From contig NZ_CP125098.1 of assembly GCF_030020805.1 (NCBI RefSeq), positions 6,843,501 to 6,907,500 of the forward strand: DNA of 64,000 nt, given 5' to 3'. Shown here in pieces: positions 34,919 through 45,171 of the stretch (the first letter of the stretch is position 1; each line of letters opens with the position of its first letter). The translations under genes were made by a program, and so were the position numbers. The notes below the pieces were generated by a model. The model had not been told where the DNA came from. It worked only from the letters and a program-made list of their open reading frames with translations, and did not search any database. This stretch comes from Paenibacillus sp. RC67 (GTDB lineage: Bacteria > Bacillota > Bacilli > Paenibacillales > NBRC-103111).

Positions 34919-35184
34919 ACGTTCCTTCATTGATTTAAAGAATCGATAAGAGGCTTGTGAACTTATATCAACAAAATAATGATCTGCTGCCAGCCATGTA
35001 GATAGCTCGGATACTTTGGGTATATCATAGCATCCGCCTTTGTGTGTAAATGGTTACTCTATTTCATTACCCTGGAGTAAGATAGTAAACTTGACGAAAC
35101 TAAGTTTCAAAATATTCAGTCATTTCCGACACAGATAAAGTCGCTTATAATGTAAGATAGTTTATGGAAAGGGGTATGATCCTT

Positions 35185-35505
35185 TTGTTGTATGAGCTAC
35201 GAATTTATCATATGCATTCTGGAAGAATGCAGGCTATTAACGACCGATTCGCTAACTTCACCCTGCGTATTTTCGCTAAGCACGGCATGCAGGTGATTGA
35301 GTTCTGGAAGGATCTGGATGACGAGCATAACCGCCTCTATTATGTCATGGAATACGCGGATATGGATGAGAGGAATCGGAAATGGGAAGCTTTCCGCAAT
35401 GATCCTGAATGGCAGCAAGTAAAGCAGGAAAGCGAGAAAGACGCCCCTATTGTAGAAAAAATCGAAAGCATCTATATGAAACGCGCGCCTTATTTTCCGA
35501 AATAA
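35185..35505 (+). CDS. NIPSNAP-family protein
   Basis: A protein of about 106 residues. LLYELRIYHMHSGRMQAIND and RFANFTLRIFAKHGMQVIEF match the NIPSNAP ferredoxin-like fold, followed by YVMEYADMDERNRKWEAF. I chose the TTG at 35185 because AAAGGGG lies 10 bases before it; a neighbouring TTG or an ATG at 35164 in frame are alternatives. It heads an operon with a Gfo/Idh/MocA enzyme and an aldo-keto reductase. The family function is poorly known and may be isomerase- or monooxygenase-like. Confidence 0.8.
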   Translation: MLYELRIYHMHSGRMQAINDRFANFTLRIFAKHGMQVIEFWKDLDDEHNRLYYVMEYADMDERNRKWEAFRNDPEWQQVKQESEKDAPIVEKIESIYMKRAPYFPK

Positions 35506-35555
35506 CAAGACCGTCACTAATAAAGCACTATATCCGTCCTATCAAGGAGGCCATT

Positions 35556-36671
35556 ATGAAACCTTTAAAGCTGGGCATGGTTGGCAGTGGAGACATCAGC
35601 AACCGCTTTTTCGAGCAGGCGGCTAGACTCGAGCAAGTTACCTTCGTGGCAACATGTGCCAGACATATGGACAATGCGGAAGCCAAAGCACGCAAATATA
35701 ATATTGCTCGTTGGTATGATGATTACATAACGATGATGGATCAGGAAGAGCTTGATGCCATTGTTGTGACGACACCGCACTCGGTGCATGCGGAAGTGGT
35801 ATTAGCTGCGCTGGAGCGAGGGCTCCATGTCCTTAATGAAAAACCGATGGCCACCAGCTTCGAGGACTGTCAACAGATGGTCGCTCTCGCTGAGGCGAAA
35901 AACCGCATTTTTATGAGCTTGCCCTACGATCTGAACCCGGCTTTTATGACAGCGGTGCACTACTTGAATGAGTCCGTAATAGGTAAAATTACCGGAGCCG
36001 ACGTACAGCTTAACATCCCCGGACCCGGCCGGGATAACTGGTATTACAATCGGGAAATCTCCCACGGGGGTGCCATCCTCGATTGTATGGTTTATCCGGT
36101 AAGCCGCCTGATTTCTTTATTGGGACCTGCCCAAAGCGTCGTGGCGGAAGTGAACACATTAATTCCGAAGCGGATTGTCAAAGATGGCAAAAGAGTTAAC
36201 AGTGACGTTGACGACAATGTCACAGTCATCGTCACATTCCCCGGAGGTCAACAGGCTATTGTGCGGACCCTGTGGGGCACCTCCTTCTCCATGAATAACA
36301 CCGTTATTTATGGGCGAAAAGGAACGATTGCCATTAACGACAGCGGCTTCCCGCTCGTCATTCATTCTCCAGGAGCTCCGATTCCGGATGCAGAGCATGC
36401 GACATGGCGCGGCATCGAAGGCTGTTATATCCCCAAGCTGCTGCCGTCCGAAAGCTCGGAGGCCAATATTATGAGCCACTTCGTCCATTGTCTGCGCACT
36501 GAACAGCAGCCCAAGCAATCTGCGCAGCTGCAACTGCATGTGCATGAAATTATGTTCAGAGCGTATCAATCAGCTGAAAGCGGCGAGCGCTACAACCTGA
36601 CTACCACCTTCAAGCATTGGAATCCGCAGTTCGACGACCGGATCTTTGATACGAAAAGTGACTATATCTAA
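35556..36671 (+). CDS. Gfo/Idh/MocA-family oxidoreductase
   Basis: A 371-residue NAD(P)-dependent sugar or inositol dehydrogenase. The Rossmann start LKLGMVGSGDISNRFFEQAA is followed by DAIVVTTPHSVHAEVVLAAL and the EKPMA motif (LNEKPMATSFEDC), whose lysine is catalytic. AAGGAGG precedes ATG 35556. It shares an operon with an aldo-keto reductase 24 bases downstream, so together they may interconvert keto and hydroxy sugars. Confidence 0.88.
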   Translation: MKPLKLGMVGSGDISNRFFEQAARLEQVTFVATCARHMDNAEAKARKYNIARWYDDYITMMDQEELDAIVVTTPHSVHAEVVLAALERGLHVLNEKPMATSFEDCQQMVALAEAKNRIFMSLPYDLNPAFMTAVHYLNESVIGKITGADVQLNIPGPGRDNWYYNREISHGGAILDCMVYPVSRLISLLGPAQSVVAEVNTLIPKRIVKDGKRVNSDVDDNVTVIVTFPGGQQAIVRTLWGTSFSMNNTVIYGRKGTIAINDSGFPLVIHSPGAPIPDAEHATWRGIEGCYIPKLLPSESSEANIMSHFVHCLRTEQQPKQSAQLQLHVHEIMFRAYQSAESGERYNLTTTFKHWNPQFDDRIFDTKSDYI

Positions 36672-36695
36672 TTAAACAAGGAGCGTGACTGATCG

Positions 36696-37646
36696 ATGAA
36701 ATACCGTAAGCTTGGAAAAAATGGACCGGAAATCTCCGTTATCGGTTTCGGCTCTTGGGCTATAGGAGGTGCCGGTTGGGCCAGCGCCTGGGGTGATCAG
36801 GACGATCAATCGTCCATCGAAAGCGTACGAGCAGCGCTTGATGCGGGAGTCACCTTTTATGATACCGCCGCCGTGTACGGGCTTGGCTACTCTGAAGAGA
36901 TTATGGGGAAAGCCCTGAAGGGCAGCCGCGATAAAGTAGTGCTGGCAACGAAATGCGGGTTAGTCTGGAATGAAGATAATGTGATCTCCAAGAACGGAAC
37001 CTACGATTCTGTCATTCGTGAAGCCGAGGCCTCGCTGCGCCGACTAGGGACCGATTATATCGATCTGTACCAAATGCATTGGCCGGATACCGATGCTAAC
37101 GCCCCTGCAGAAGAAACGATGCGGGCCATGGACAAGCTGGTTCAAGACGGCAAGATCCGTTATGTCGGAGTGAGCAACTACAATGTCTCCTTACTTGAGG
37201 AATCGCTAGCCGTACGGCATGTGGATTCCCTCCAACCTCCCTACTCTATACTGAGACCTGCTGCAGAAAAAGAGCTGCTGCCGTTCTGCTTGGAGCGCGG
37301 CATAGGCGTCGTCGCCTACAGCCCGCTGACCTCCGGATTGCTGTCTGGCAATTACACCTATGACACGACGTTCCCGTCCAATGACTGGCGTTCGCGCAAC
37401 GCTGCGCATACCGGCGAAGGATTAAGAAAAAACGTCGACCGGGTAGAGAAGCTGAGAGTTATCGCGTCTCGATACGATCTGACCGTGCCACAGTTTGCCA
37501 TCGCTTATGTGCTTGCCCATCCGGCGCTCACTAGCGCTATCGTTGGCGTGCGTAAGCCGAGCCATATTCTCGGCGTGCTGCCAGCAGCCGATATCACTCT
37601 CGATGAAGCTGTGCTGGCAGAAATCCGCGCTATTGCAGCTGAGTGA
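36696..37646 (+). CDS. Aldo/keto reductase
   Basis: A 316-residue NADPH-dependent TIM-barrel reductase. The tetrad is visible: Asp in GVTFYDTAAVYG, Tyr in the same segment, Lys in VVLATKCGLVW and His in DLYQMHWPD. The family ends VPQFAIAYVLAHPALTSAIV and GVRKPSHI are present. AAGGAG precedes ATG 36696. It is the last gene of the NIPSNAP operon and stops before a strong hairpin. Confidence 0.9.
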   Translation: MKYRKLGKNGPEISVIGFGSWAIGGAGWASAWGDQDDQSSIESVRAALDAGVTFYDTAAVYGLGYSEEIMGKALKGSRDKVVLATKCGLVWNEDNVISKNGTYDSVIREAEASLRRLGTDYIDLYQMHWPDTDANAPAEETMRAMDKLVQDGKIRYVGVSNYNVSLLEESLAVRHVDSLQPPYSILRPAAEKELLPFCLERGIGVVAYSPLTSGLLSGNYTYDTTFPSNDWRSRNAAHTGEGLRKNVDRVEKLRVIASRYDLTVPQFAIAYVLAHPALTSAIVGVRKPSHILGVLPAADITLDEAVLAEIRAIAAE

Positions 37647-37683
37647 GATTTTTAAGAGCATGCCGAAAGGTTATAGCAAAATA

Positions 37684-37718
37684 TAAAAAGCTGGCTCCGC
37701 AAGGTGGCCAGCTTTACT
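37684..37718. terminator. Bidirectional terminator between convergent operons
   Basis: AAAGCTGGC and GCCAGCTTT enclose a 10-base loop between the aldo-keto reductase gene (plus) and the S9 peptidase gene (minus). T-runs are short on both sides. Confidence 0.6.
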
Positions 37719-37722
37719 CATA

Positions 37723-39549
37723 TTATTGTTCCAGATTTCTCCGGAAAAAGTGGACGATATTCGTATTCATCGAGATATGGTTCTCCATCTTCTCCGTCTG
37801 ATGTCCTTCGTCCTCGAAGATGACTAGTTCGGCTTCCTGGCCTCTCTCCCGCATATCGGCATACAATTGCTCGGCCTCGCTGACCGGAACACGCGTATCA
37901 TTGCGGCCGTGGAAGATGAGCAGCGGAACTTTAATATTCTGTGAATGATTGAGAGGGGCGATTTCCTCGAAAAAGTCCGAATCATCAGCCAACGTACCGT
38001 ATTCCGATTCACGTAATTTCCGACGCCATTCTCCTGTGTTTTCCAAGAACGTACGGAAGTGAGAAATACCGACAATGTCGACTCCGGCTGCCCATAAATC
38101 CGGATAATGCGTTAATGAAGCCAGCACCATAAATCCTCCGTAGCTCCGTCCCATAATGCCGATTTTGTCGGTATCGATGGTCTCAAACTGCTCCAGATCC
38201 TTCACCATCCAAGCTAAATCGGCAACCGCGTCCATCCGCTTTCTCGCATTATCAAGATTCAAATACGTTTTACCGTATCCCATACTGCCTCGAACGTTCG
38301 GTGTAACTACGTTAAAGCCTTGGCCTACCAAATATTGAATTACCGGATGAAAATCGAATCGTATTTGCGATTCTGGCCCGCCATGCACGTAGACTACCGT
38401 AGGTGCCTTACGGTCTTTCGCAAGTCCACTGCCCTCCGCACGATGAGGCCGATAATAAAAGTAGGGTACTTGAACCCCGTCAAATGAGGAGAACGAGTAC
38501 AGTTCAGCCTCCTGCCACAGATGCTCGATGCTCTCCGACACCCCGAAAGAGGTAATCCGCTGGAATGCTGCATCCTTCAGGCTGTACCGCCAAATGTCTC
38601 CTGGAAGCACCGGACTTTTGAGAGCGAAGATCAGCTCCCCGTCGCTTAGCCAAGATAGCGATTGAATAACACCGCGTGGCAGCTCCACTGCTGTGGAAGT
38701 CCCGTTCCCTACTTCATACAATTTTAATGCGGAAATACCGCCTTCATTAACGGTATATGCGATCCTTTTGCCGTCAGGTGACAGCTTCACCTCTTCGATA
38801 TCCCATTCTGGAACATGAACAAGCATAGCGGCATCCATTCGATCCGTGTCAAAGCGGTACAAGGCCATCGTATTTTCTGCGGCATTGGTCACCAGATACC
38901 CTGTGCCGTCCTTAGCAACTTGCACAGAAGCATAGTCGCCCGCTCCCTCGACACCGATTTCGCGAACTTCACCATTACTTAGATCCAGTACATACAGGCC
39001 TTGCACGACATTGGTCACATCAGTCAAAATCAGCAGTCCGCTGCCATCGGGAAGCCAGCACAGCGGAACGCATCTTCCCTCATGCCGGTAAACCACATCC
39101 GCTTGCTTCGTCTCCACATCCTGCACATAAATATCGAAAAGTCCGGGACCCCGGCGGTTGCTGGCAAACGCGATTTTCTTCCCGCACGGGGACCAGCCTC
39201 CAAGAATGTGAAAATGCTGCGGCGATACCATGAGCTCCTGAACGGTTAATGTTTCATTATTCAGCACATAGAGCTGCTGCTTCTCATTCCCCTTATGGTC
39301 CATACCGATCACAGTTCGGGAACCGCACGGAGAATGCTTGACGTCCATCACTCGATCCGGCAGCTCCAAGACCTGCTCGGAGCGCATCGTCTCTGCATCC
39401 CAGCTCCAGAGCTGAGGCAGGCCGGTTTTTTTCGTTAGAAATGTGATCCGGCTGCGCCCTGGAATCACTTGCGGTTGGTAAGCGGTAAGGACAGTGAGGT
39501 ACGCCTGAAGCTTAGTATTCTCATCTGTCGTCATGTCTTTGGGTTCCAT
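37723..39549 (-). CDS. S9-family serine peptidase (acylaminoacyl-/dipeptidyl-peptidase type)
   Basis: A 608-residue cytoplasmic peptidase: an N-terminal beta-propeller with repeats such as SPCGSRTVIGMDHKGNEKQQ, then an alpha/beta-hydrolase domain. The triad is Ser469 in GRSYGGFM, Asp551 in HGRNDTRVP and His583 in DEGHQTE. AAAGGAG precedes ATG 39549. It is 61 bases after the last transporter gene and completes the operon, so it probably cleaves the imported oligopeptides. Confidence 0.88.
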   Translation of the reverse strand: MEPKDMTTDENTKLQAYLTVLTAYQPQVIPGRSRITFLTKKTGLPQLWSWDAETMRSEQVLELPDRVMDVKHSPCGSRTVIGMDHKGNEKQQLYVLNNETLTVQELMVSPQHFHILGGWSPCGKKIAFASNRRGPGLFDIYVQDVETKQADVVYRHEGRCVPLCWLPDGSGLLILTDVTNVVQGLYVLDLSNGEVREIGVEGAGDYASVQVAKDGTGYLVTNAAENTMALYRFDTDRMDAAMLVHVPEWDIEEVKLSPDGKRIAYTVNEGGISALKLYEVGNGTSTAVELPRGVIQSLSWLSDGELIFALKSPVLPGDIWRYSLKDAAFQRITSFGVSESIEHLWQEAELYSFSSFDGVQVPYFYYRPHRAEGSGLAKDRKAPTVVYVHGGPESQIRFDFHPVIQYLVGQGFNVVTPNVRGSMGYGKTYLNLDNARKRMDAVADLAWMVKDLEQFETIDTDKIGIMGRSYGGFMVLASLTHYPDLWAAGVDIVGISHFRTFLENTGEWRRKLRESEYGTLADDSDFFEEIAPLNHSQNIKVPLLIFHGRNDTRVPVSEAEQLYADMRERGQEAELVIFEDEGHQTEKMENHISMNTNIVHFFRRNLEQ

Positions 39550-39610
39550 CAGTTCGTCACTCCTTTATTGAAAATGCGGGCTAGCAGATGAATAATTATC
39601 CTTAGCTCAA

Positions 39611-40588
39611 TTATAACGGAAAATGGCATGCCGCCAAATGCCCATTGGCTTGCGGCTGGAGCTTAGGTGCTTCCTTACGACATTGATCCTGTACATATGG
39701 ACAGCGCGTGTGAAAGCTGCAGCCCTGTGGAGGATTAGCTGGATTAGGAAGATCGCCCTGCAAAATAATACGCTCTTTCCGCTGAGTCGGATCAGGGTTC
39801 GGAACGGCCGATAGCAGCGCTTGCGTATATGGGTGCCTTGGGTTGGCAAATAAAGAGTCGCGGTCAGCCAGCTCGACAATTTTGCCTAAATACATGACGG
39901 CGATGCGATCGCTAATATGTTTCACGGCCGGTAAACCGTGCGCAATAAAAATATAGGTCAGCTGTAGTTCCTTCTGCAGCTTCTTGAGCAAATTCAAAAT
40001 TTGCGATTGAATGGACACATCCAAAGCCGATACCGCCTCGTCACATACGATCAGATTCGGATTCAACGCAAGCGCTCTGGCAATTCCTATTCGCTGTCTC
40101 TGCCCCCCACTGAATTCATGGGGATGACGCGACATATGATGCTCGTCCAAACCGACCAGCCGAAGCAATTCCACGACTCTCTTCTTCAATGCACTGCCTT
40201 TGTACAAGCCATGAACTTCGAGCGGCTCGGATACAATGTCTTCCACTTTCATTCTTGGATTAAGGGATGAATACGGATCCTGGAATATGATCTGCAGATT
40301 GCGACGGACTTTACGCACATCCTCTTTGTCGAGGGAGGCCAGATTTCTTCCCTCAAACCAAATCTCGCCCTCTGTCGGCTCCAGCAACTGCAAGATGAGC
40401 TGTCCCGCGGTTGACTTCCCACAGCCGGACTCACCTACAATCCCAAGTGTCTCTCCACGGTTAACGGTAAAATCAAGGCCGTCCACTGCACGTACAAAAC
40501 CCGTTTGGCGGGAGAACAAGCCCTGCTTGTACGGAAAATGTTTCTTTAATCCTTTTACCTCCAATAACGGTCGGCTCGTTTGGCTCAT
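39611..40588 (-). CDS. Oligopeptide ABC transporter ATP-binding protein (OppF type)
   Basis: A 325-residue ATPase. Walker A GESGCGKS, signature [15 protein letters not shown], Walker [15 protein letters not shown] and the family's [15 protein letters not shown] are present, where IAHDL is usual. The C-terminal end [14 protein letters not shown] has the peptide-transport cysteines. OppF feature: [20 protein letters not shown] at the start. It partners the OppD-type ATPase 6 bases upstream. Confidence 0.9.
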   Translation of the reverse strand: MSQTSRPLLEVKGLKKHFPYKQGLFSRQTGFVRAVDGLDFTVNRGETLGIVGESGCGKSTAGQLILQLLEPTEGEIWFEGRNLASLDKEDVRKVRRNLQIIFQDPYSSLNPRMKVEDIVSEPLEVHGLYKGSALKKRVVELLRLVGLDEHHMSRHPHEFSGGQRQRIGIARALALNPNLIVCDEAVSALDVSIQSQILNLLKKLQKELQLTYIFIAHGLPAVKHISDRIAVMYLGKIVELADRDSLFANPRHPYTQALLSAVPNPDPTQRKERIILQGDLPNPANPPQGCSFHTRCPYVQDQCRKEAPKLQPQANGHLAACHFPL

Positions 40589-40594
40589 ATCGAA

Positions 40595-41569
40595 TCACTC
40601 CTTACTATAAAAGCAACGTGCCCAATGCTGGTCGGTAACCGGTTCGAGCGACGGTTTCTTGGACTTGCATTGCTCAGTCGCAATGGGACATCGTGGATGG
40701 AACGTGCAACCGCTCGGCATCTGGAGCGGATTCGGTACTGAACCGTAAATGGAGTCAAGTTCTTCACATTGTTCGTCGATTTTAGGCAGTGAGCCTAACA
40801 AGCCTTTCGTGTAAGGATGTCTCGGATTCGCGAACAAATTGAACACATCGGCTTCTTCCACAACTTCTCCGGCATACATGACGACAACCCGGTCCGCCAT
40901 TTCCGCTACGACGCCTAGATCATGGGTAATCAGCACGACTCCTGTATCCCGTTCCTTGCTCAAGCTTTTCAACAGCTCGAGAATTTGCGCCTGAATGGTT
41001 ACGTCGAGTGCGGTCGTCGGCTCATCCGCGATCAATAACGAAGGATTGCAGGCCAGCGCCATGGCGATCATTACTCTTTGCCGCATTCCGCCGGAAAGCT
41101 GGTGAGGGTAATAATCGACGATCTTGTCCGCCCGTGGAATGCCGACACTGTCCAGCATGTCGATGCTTCGGGCCCTCGCCTGCTTCTTATCAACATCCTG
41201 ATGATTAAGAAACACCTCGCCCAGCTGGTTCCCAATCGTAAACACAGGGTTCAAGGAGGTCATGGGCTCTTGAAAAATCATCGAGATTTTATTACCTCTC
41301 AGCTTGCGCATCTCTTTATCGCTCTTGTTGAGCAAATTCTCGCCATCCAATAAAATTTCCCCGCCAACTACTTTTCCCGGGGAAGCGACGAGCCTCATAA
41401 TGGAGAGCGAGGTGACGCTTTTTCCGCACCCGGATTCACCGACGATGGCTAACGTCTCCCCTTTGGAAACAGCGAACGAAACTCCATTGACGGAAGCGAC
41501 GACGCCGCCTTCGGTTTTAAAATGAGTTTGCAAATTTTTAACTTCCAGCAGTGGTGCCACCTGTTTCAC
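40595..41569 (-). CDS. Oligopeptide ABC transporter ATP-binding protein (OppD type)
   Basis: A 324-residue ATPase. Walker A GESGCGKS, signature [15 protein letters not shown], Walker [15 protein letters not shown] and [15 protein letters not shown] are intact, with the tail [14 protein letters not shown]. It starts 23 bases after the OppC-type permease gene. With OppF it forms the ATPase pair of this importer, unlike the single-ATPase dpp system at 3066-4103. Confidence 0.91.
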   Translation of the reverse strand: MKQVAPLLEVKNLQTHFKTEGGVVASVNGVSFAVSKGETLAIVGESGCGKSVTSLSIMRLVASPGKVVGGEILLDGENLLNKSDKEMRKLRGNKISMIFQEPMTSLNPVFTIGNQLGEVFLNHQDVDKKQARARSIDMLDSVGIPRADKIVDYYPHQLSGGMRQRVMIAMALACNPSLLIADEPTTALDVTIQAQILELLKSLSKERDTGVVLITHDLGVVAEMADRVVVMYAGEVVEEADVFNLFANPRHPYTKGLLGSLPKIDEQCEELDSIYGSVPNPLQMPSGCTFHPRCPIATEQCKSKKPSLEPVTDQHWARCFYSKE

Positions 41570-41592
41570 CTCTATTCTTTACTTGTCGCTAA

Positions 41593-42519
41593 TCAAGATT
41601 CTTTCGTTTTCATCCGTGGGTCCAAAATATCGCGCAGCCAGTCACCCAGGAAAATGATCCCCAATACAGTTATCGTAATAGCGACGCCGGGAAACGTGGC
41701 AACCCACCAGCTTGTGGCAAGGTACTGTCGGCCATCGCTCAGCATGCCGCCCCACGTAACGGTCGGCGGTTGAATACCCAGCCCCAAAAAGCTTAAAGAT
41801 GCTTCTAAAATGATGGTAGTAGCAATACTGAGAGTGGATACAACAATGAAAGATGAGATTACATTAGGCAGAATGTGTTTGAATATAATCCGAGCATCAC
41901 GCGACCCCACGGAACGAGCGGCCTTCACATAATCGCGTTCTTTAACGCTCAGCACTTCCCCGCGAATAATACGGGCATACTTGACCCAATTGGTTACCCC
42001 CAGAACGAATATCAGTGAAAACAATCCAGGACCTAGAACCGCCAGGATGACCAGCATGAATAAAATGTTGGGAATCGCTAAGAAAGCATCAACGGTTCGC
42101 ATAATAACCCTATCGATCCATCCCCCGTAATAACCGGAAACAAGCCCCATGATCACGCCGATCGTTCCGGCAACGGCTACAGCACAAATACCGACGAGCA
42201 AGGATACTTGCGAACCGTAAATGATACGGCTAAGTACGTCCCGACCGAGATTATCCGTACCCAATGGGTAATCCGCAGACCCTTTGTCCATCCACATTGG
42301 GGGCAGTAATCGTTTGACCGCATTAGTTTTTGCAGGGTCATGGGGAGCAATCGCTCCGGCAAACACCGCCATGAACACGACGGCGACGATTATAATGAAT
42401 CCGATGGTTCCCGTCTTACTCTTCAACAGTGAGCGGACGATACGCGGCAGCTTGCCTGCCCGCTTCGTTACTTGTCCTGTGTGAACCTGTCCGCTCTTTG
42501 CTTCGATCGATACGCTCAT
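41593..42519 (-). CDS. Oligopeptide ABC transporter permease (OppC type)
   Basis: A 308-residue membrane protein. A hydrophobic segment (TIGFIIIVAVVFMAVFAGAI) precedes the OppC block SADYPLGTDNLGRDVLSRII, and the EAA loop is YVKAARSVGSRDARIIFKHI. AGGTGAG precedes the ATG at 42519, 19 bases after the OppB-type gene. Confidence 0.91.
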   Translation of the reverse strand: MSVSIEAKSGQVHTGQVTKRAGKLPRIVRSLLKSKTGTIGFIIIVAVVFMAVFAGAIAPHDPAKTNAVKRLLPPMWMDKGSADYPLGTDNLGRDVLSRIIYGSQVSLLVGICAVAVAGTIGVIMGLVSGYYGGWIDRVIMRTVDAFLAIPNILFMLVILAVLGPGLFSLIFVLGVTNWVKYARIIRGEVLSVKERDYVKAARSVGSRDARIIFKHILPNVISSFIVVSTLSIATTIILEASLSFLGLGIQPPTVTWGGMLSDGRQYLATSWWVATFPGVAITITVLGIIFLGDWLRDILDPRMKTKES

Positions 42520-42538
42520 TTACGCTCACCTCCGGCGT

Positions 42539-43456
42539 TTAACTGATTTTAATGCGCGGATCCAGGATGCGATAAATGAGGTCCGCCAACATGTTGCTTA
42601 TAATAACCAATAACGCAATGACAAAAACAGCTGCTTGCACGATCGCCATATCGCGGGTATTGACCGCTTGAATAATCAATTGTCCCATGCCCGGCCAAGC
42701 GTAGATTGTCTCCGTAATCAATGCCCCACTGATTAGAGTGGAGATTTGCAAGGCCATAATTGTCACAACGGGAATTAATGAGTTACGGAATGCATGCTTG
42801 TAAATAACCAATTTTTCAGCCAATCCTTTACTTCTTGCGGTTCGAATGTAATCTTGTCCCAAAATCTCCAGCATGCTGGAGCGGATCAACCGAGTCATTT
42901 CGGCCGCTATACCGGTTCCAAGCGTTACCGCCGGCAAGACTAAGTGCAGCAGTGTACCGCGACCGGAAACCGGAAACATACCTAATTTGACGGAAAACAA
43001 AAGAATAAACATAATGCCTAGCCAGAAATGCGGCATCGCCTTGCCGAGCACCGCTGCCCCAGTAGCTAACACGTCCCAGAACGAATTTCGTTTGGTCGCC
43101 GAAATAATGCCTAGCGGAATCGCGATAATCGTTGCAACCACCATGGCTGCAGCAGCCAATTCGAATGTAGCCGGGAGACGATCCAATACGATGGGCAATG
43201 CGGGTTCATTATAACGAAACGATTTGCCGAAATCACCCTGCACCAATTGACCTATAAATTTGAAGTACTGAATATATAACGGTTGATCCAAGCCAAGAGC
43301 TGCGGTCAAAGCCGCACGGTCCTCCGCTGTTGCCGTATCCGGAAGCATCAGCGTTACTGGATCCCCGGAAACGTGCACAAGCAAGAAAACAATGAGGGAG
43401 ATTAAAAACAACACGGGAATGAACTGCAAAATCGATTTCAATAAGTATTGCCTCAC
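42539..43456 (-). CDS. Oligopeptide ABC transporter permease (OppB type)
   Basis: A 305-residue membrane protein. MRQYLLKSILQFIPVLFLIS starts the first helix, HVSGDPVTLMLPDTATAEDR is the usual external block, and the EAA loop is YIRTARSKGLAEKLVIYKHA. The end ITETIYAWPGMGQLIIQAVN is characteristic. It follows the binding-protein gene after a 146-base gap holding a stem-loop. Confidence 0.91.
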   Translation of the reverse strand: MRQYLLKSILQFIPVLFLISLIVFLLVHVSGDPVTLMLPDTATAEDRAALTAALGLDQPLYIQYFKFIGQLVQGDFGKSFRYNEPALPIVLDRLPATFELAAAAMVVATIIAIPLGIISATKRNSFWDVLATGAAVLGKAMPHFWLGIMFILLFSVKLGMFPVSGRGTLLHLVLPAVTLGTGIAAEMTRLIRSSMLEILGQDYIRTARSKGLAEKLVIYKHAFRNSLIPVVTIMALQISTLISGALITETIYAWPGMGQLIIQAVNTRDMAIVQAAVFVIALLVIISNMLADLIYRILDPRIKIS

Positions 43457-43555
43457 GGTCTACCTCCCAGTTCATCTATGAAATGAGGCGCCAATAGGAA
43501 CGTTCCCCGCTATGCTTTATCGCTTTAGCGAACTTATATCTTCCTACGTGCCGAG

Positions 43556-43582
43556 AAAAGGGTCCCTCAATGGAGACCCCTT
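43556..43582 (-). terminator. Stem-loop after the binding-protein gene
   Basis: On the minus strand GGGTC and GACCC pair with additional TCTC/GAG contacts and a TTTTC tail. Its place between binding protein and permeases parallels the stem-loop at 12969-13005 and probably sets the higher level of the binding protein. Confidence 0.45.
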
Positions 43583-43602
43583 GTACAAAATTAGATTTAG
43601 GC

Positions 43603-45141
43603 CTACTTCAAAGTAATGTCATCCGCATATGTAATTTCGTCGATTCTAGGAGTAAAGTTAATGCGTTTGTTGATACCATAATTAGCTCCCAATTGCAGCA
43701 AATAAATTTGAGGACGATCTTTCGCCAAGATGTCCTGCACTTGCTGATACTGCTTTTCCCTCTCTCCAGGATTCATATTTTTTTCCGCGTCACTTAACAG
43801 CTTCGTTACCTCAGGATTGTTGTATCCCGTATCCGGATTCAGACGTTTATATAGCAGGGCAGCATCGAACATGGAATTGGCGTAAGCGACTAGGAACATA
43901 TCTCCGGTAGTGCCTGCATTGCGTTTATCGTTAAATTTACTGCTCTCGAGAATTTCCATCTTTACCTTAATACCCACTTCTTCCAGCATCGCAGCAATCA
44001 ATTCCGACGTTTCCTTATCCTTCAACGATTTACCTACCGATCCGGTAAAGCTGATAGTAAGTCCTTTCTCGTAACCCGCTTCTTTCAACAATTGCTTAGC
44101 CCGTTCCGGATTGTAGTTCGACTTTCCGAATAAATCCGGCTTGGCTCCAAAAACACCCGGGATAATCGGCGTCAAGGTTTCTTTGCCATCACCTTCAAAG
44201 AGACTGCTGATCAGCGCTTTTTTGTTAATGGCCATATCAATGGCTTCACGAACCTTCGGATCGGCCGTCGGACCGCTTGTCGTACGAAGGGCAAGCATCA
44301 TGACACGTGTCGTAGGGCCCGATAGCGTTTGGGTAGAGTCAACGTTATTAATCCGTTTCATATCCGTGGGAGGAATTTGAACCGCAATGTCCACTCCGCC
44401 TGTCAGCAATTCGGATACCCGTGTTGCTTCCTCCGGTATCGTTCGGAAAACCAGCTTGTCCCATTTGCCTTTATCGCCGAAATAATCATTGTTTTTCACC
44501 AGAGTGACACGGTCGTCCCGAATCCATTCGGAAAATTTGTACGGGCCGGTTCCTACTGGATTTTTGAGAAACTCGTCAAAGCCCTTATCCTGAATGTATT
44601 TGGAAGGCAGCATGCTGGAGCCGAGGCGGGACAGTCGCGACAGCAAGACCGGCTCCGCTTCGTTTGTAATGACATCGACCGTATGATCATCGACGATCTT
44701 CACTTCTTTGATCTGCTTATAGTTGCCATACTCGACCAGCTTGGCATCCTTGGCCACACGCTCAAGCGAATATTTGACATCGGCTGCTGTGAACGGATCG
44801 CCGTTCTGGAACTTCACGCCTTCGCGCAGCTTGAATCTCCACGTTGTTGGATTCACATTTTCCCAGGAGACGGCCAAATCGGGTTGAAACTTGCCGTCGC
44901 GGTCTTTTTTGACCAAATAATTGAACATGTTGACATGAACCGATTCCGTACTGGTGAACCCGTGATTGTGGACATCAAAACCGAGAATATCGCCGCTTCT
45001 GGCAATAGTCAGTACTTTCTGATCGTCCTTCTCTTTCCCCTTCGCCGTGCCTGTGCCCTTGGAATCGGGCTTACTGCAGCCTGCAAGTACAGCCGATAAA
45101 GCAATAATGAGTGTCAAACTAATGAGTGCAATACGCTTCAT
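43603..45141 (-). CDS. Peptide ABC transporter substrate-binding lipoprotein (family 5)
   Basis: A 512-residue lipoprotein. The signal from MKRIALISLT ends VLAGCSKP. The mature part has PDLAVSWENVNPTTWRFKLR, GVKFQNGDPFTAADVKYSLE and VGTGPYKFSEW, the family-5 signature. ATG 45141 has AAGGGGG 8 bases before it. It is the second gene of the operon after an M20 peptidase, so it binds peptides or N-acyl amino acids. Confidence 0.9.
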   Translation of the reverse strand: MKRIALISLTLIIALSAVLAGCSKPDSKGTGTAKGKEKDDQKVLTIARSGDILGFDVHNHGFTSTESVHVNMFNYLVKKDRDGKFQPDLAVSWENVNPTTWRFKLREGVKFQNGDPFTAADVKYSLERVAKDAKLVEYGNYKQIKEVKIVDDHTVDVITNEAEPVLLSRLSRLGSSMLPSKYIQDKGFDEFLKNPVGTGPYKFSEWIRDDRVTLVKNNDYFGDKGKWDKLVFRTIPEEATRVSELLTGGVDIAVQIPPTDMKRINNVDSTQTLSGPTTRVMMLALRTTSGPTADPKVREAIDMAINKKALISSLFEGDGKETLTPIIPGVFGAKPDLFGKSNYNPERAKQLLKEAGYEKGLTISFTGSVGKSLKDKETSELIAAMLEEVGIKVKMEILESSKFNDKRNAGTTGDMFLVAYANSMFDAALLYKRLNPDTGYNNPEVTKLLSDAEKNMNPGEREKQYQQVQDILAKDRPQIYLLQLGANYGINKRINFTPRIDEITYADDITLK

Positions 45142-45171
45142 ACCTATTTCCCCCTTCATATCTTGAAAATG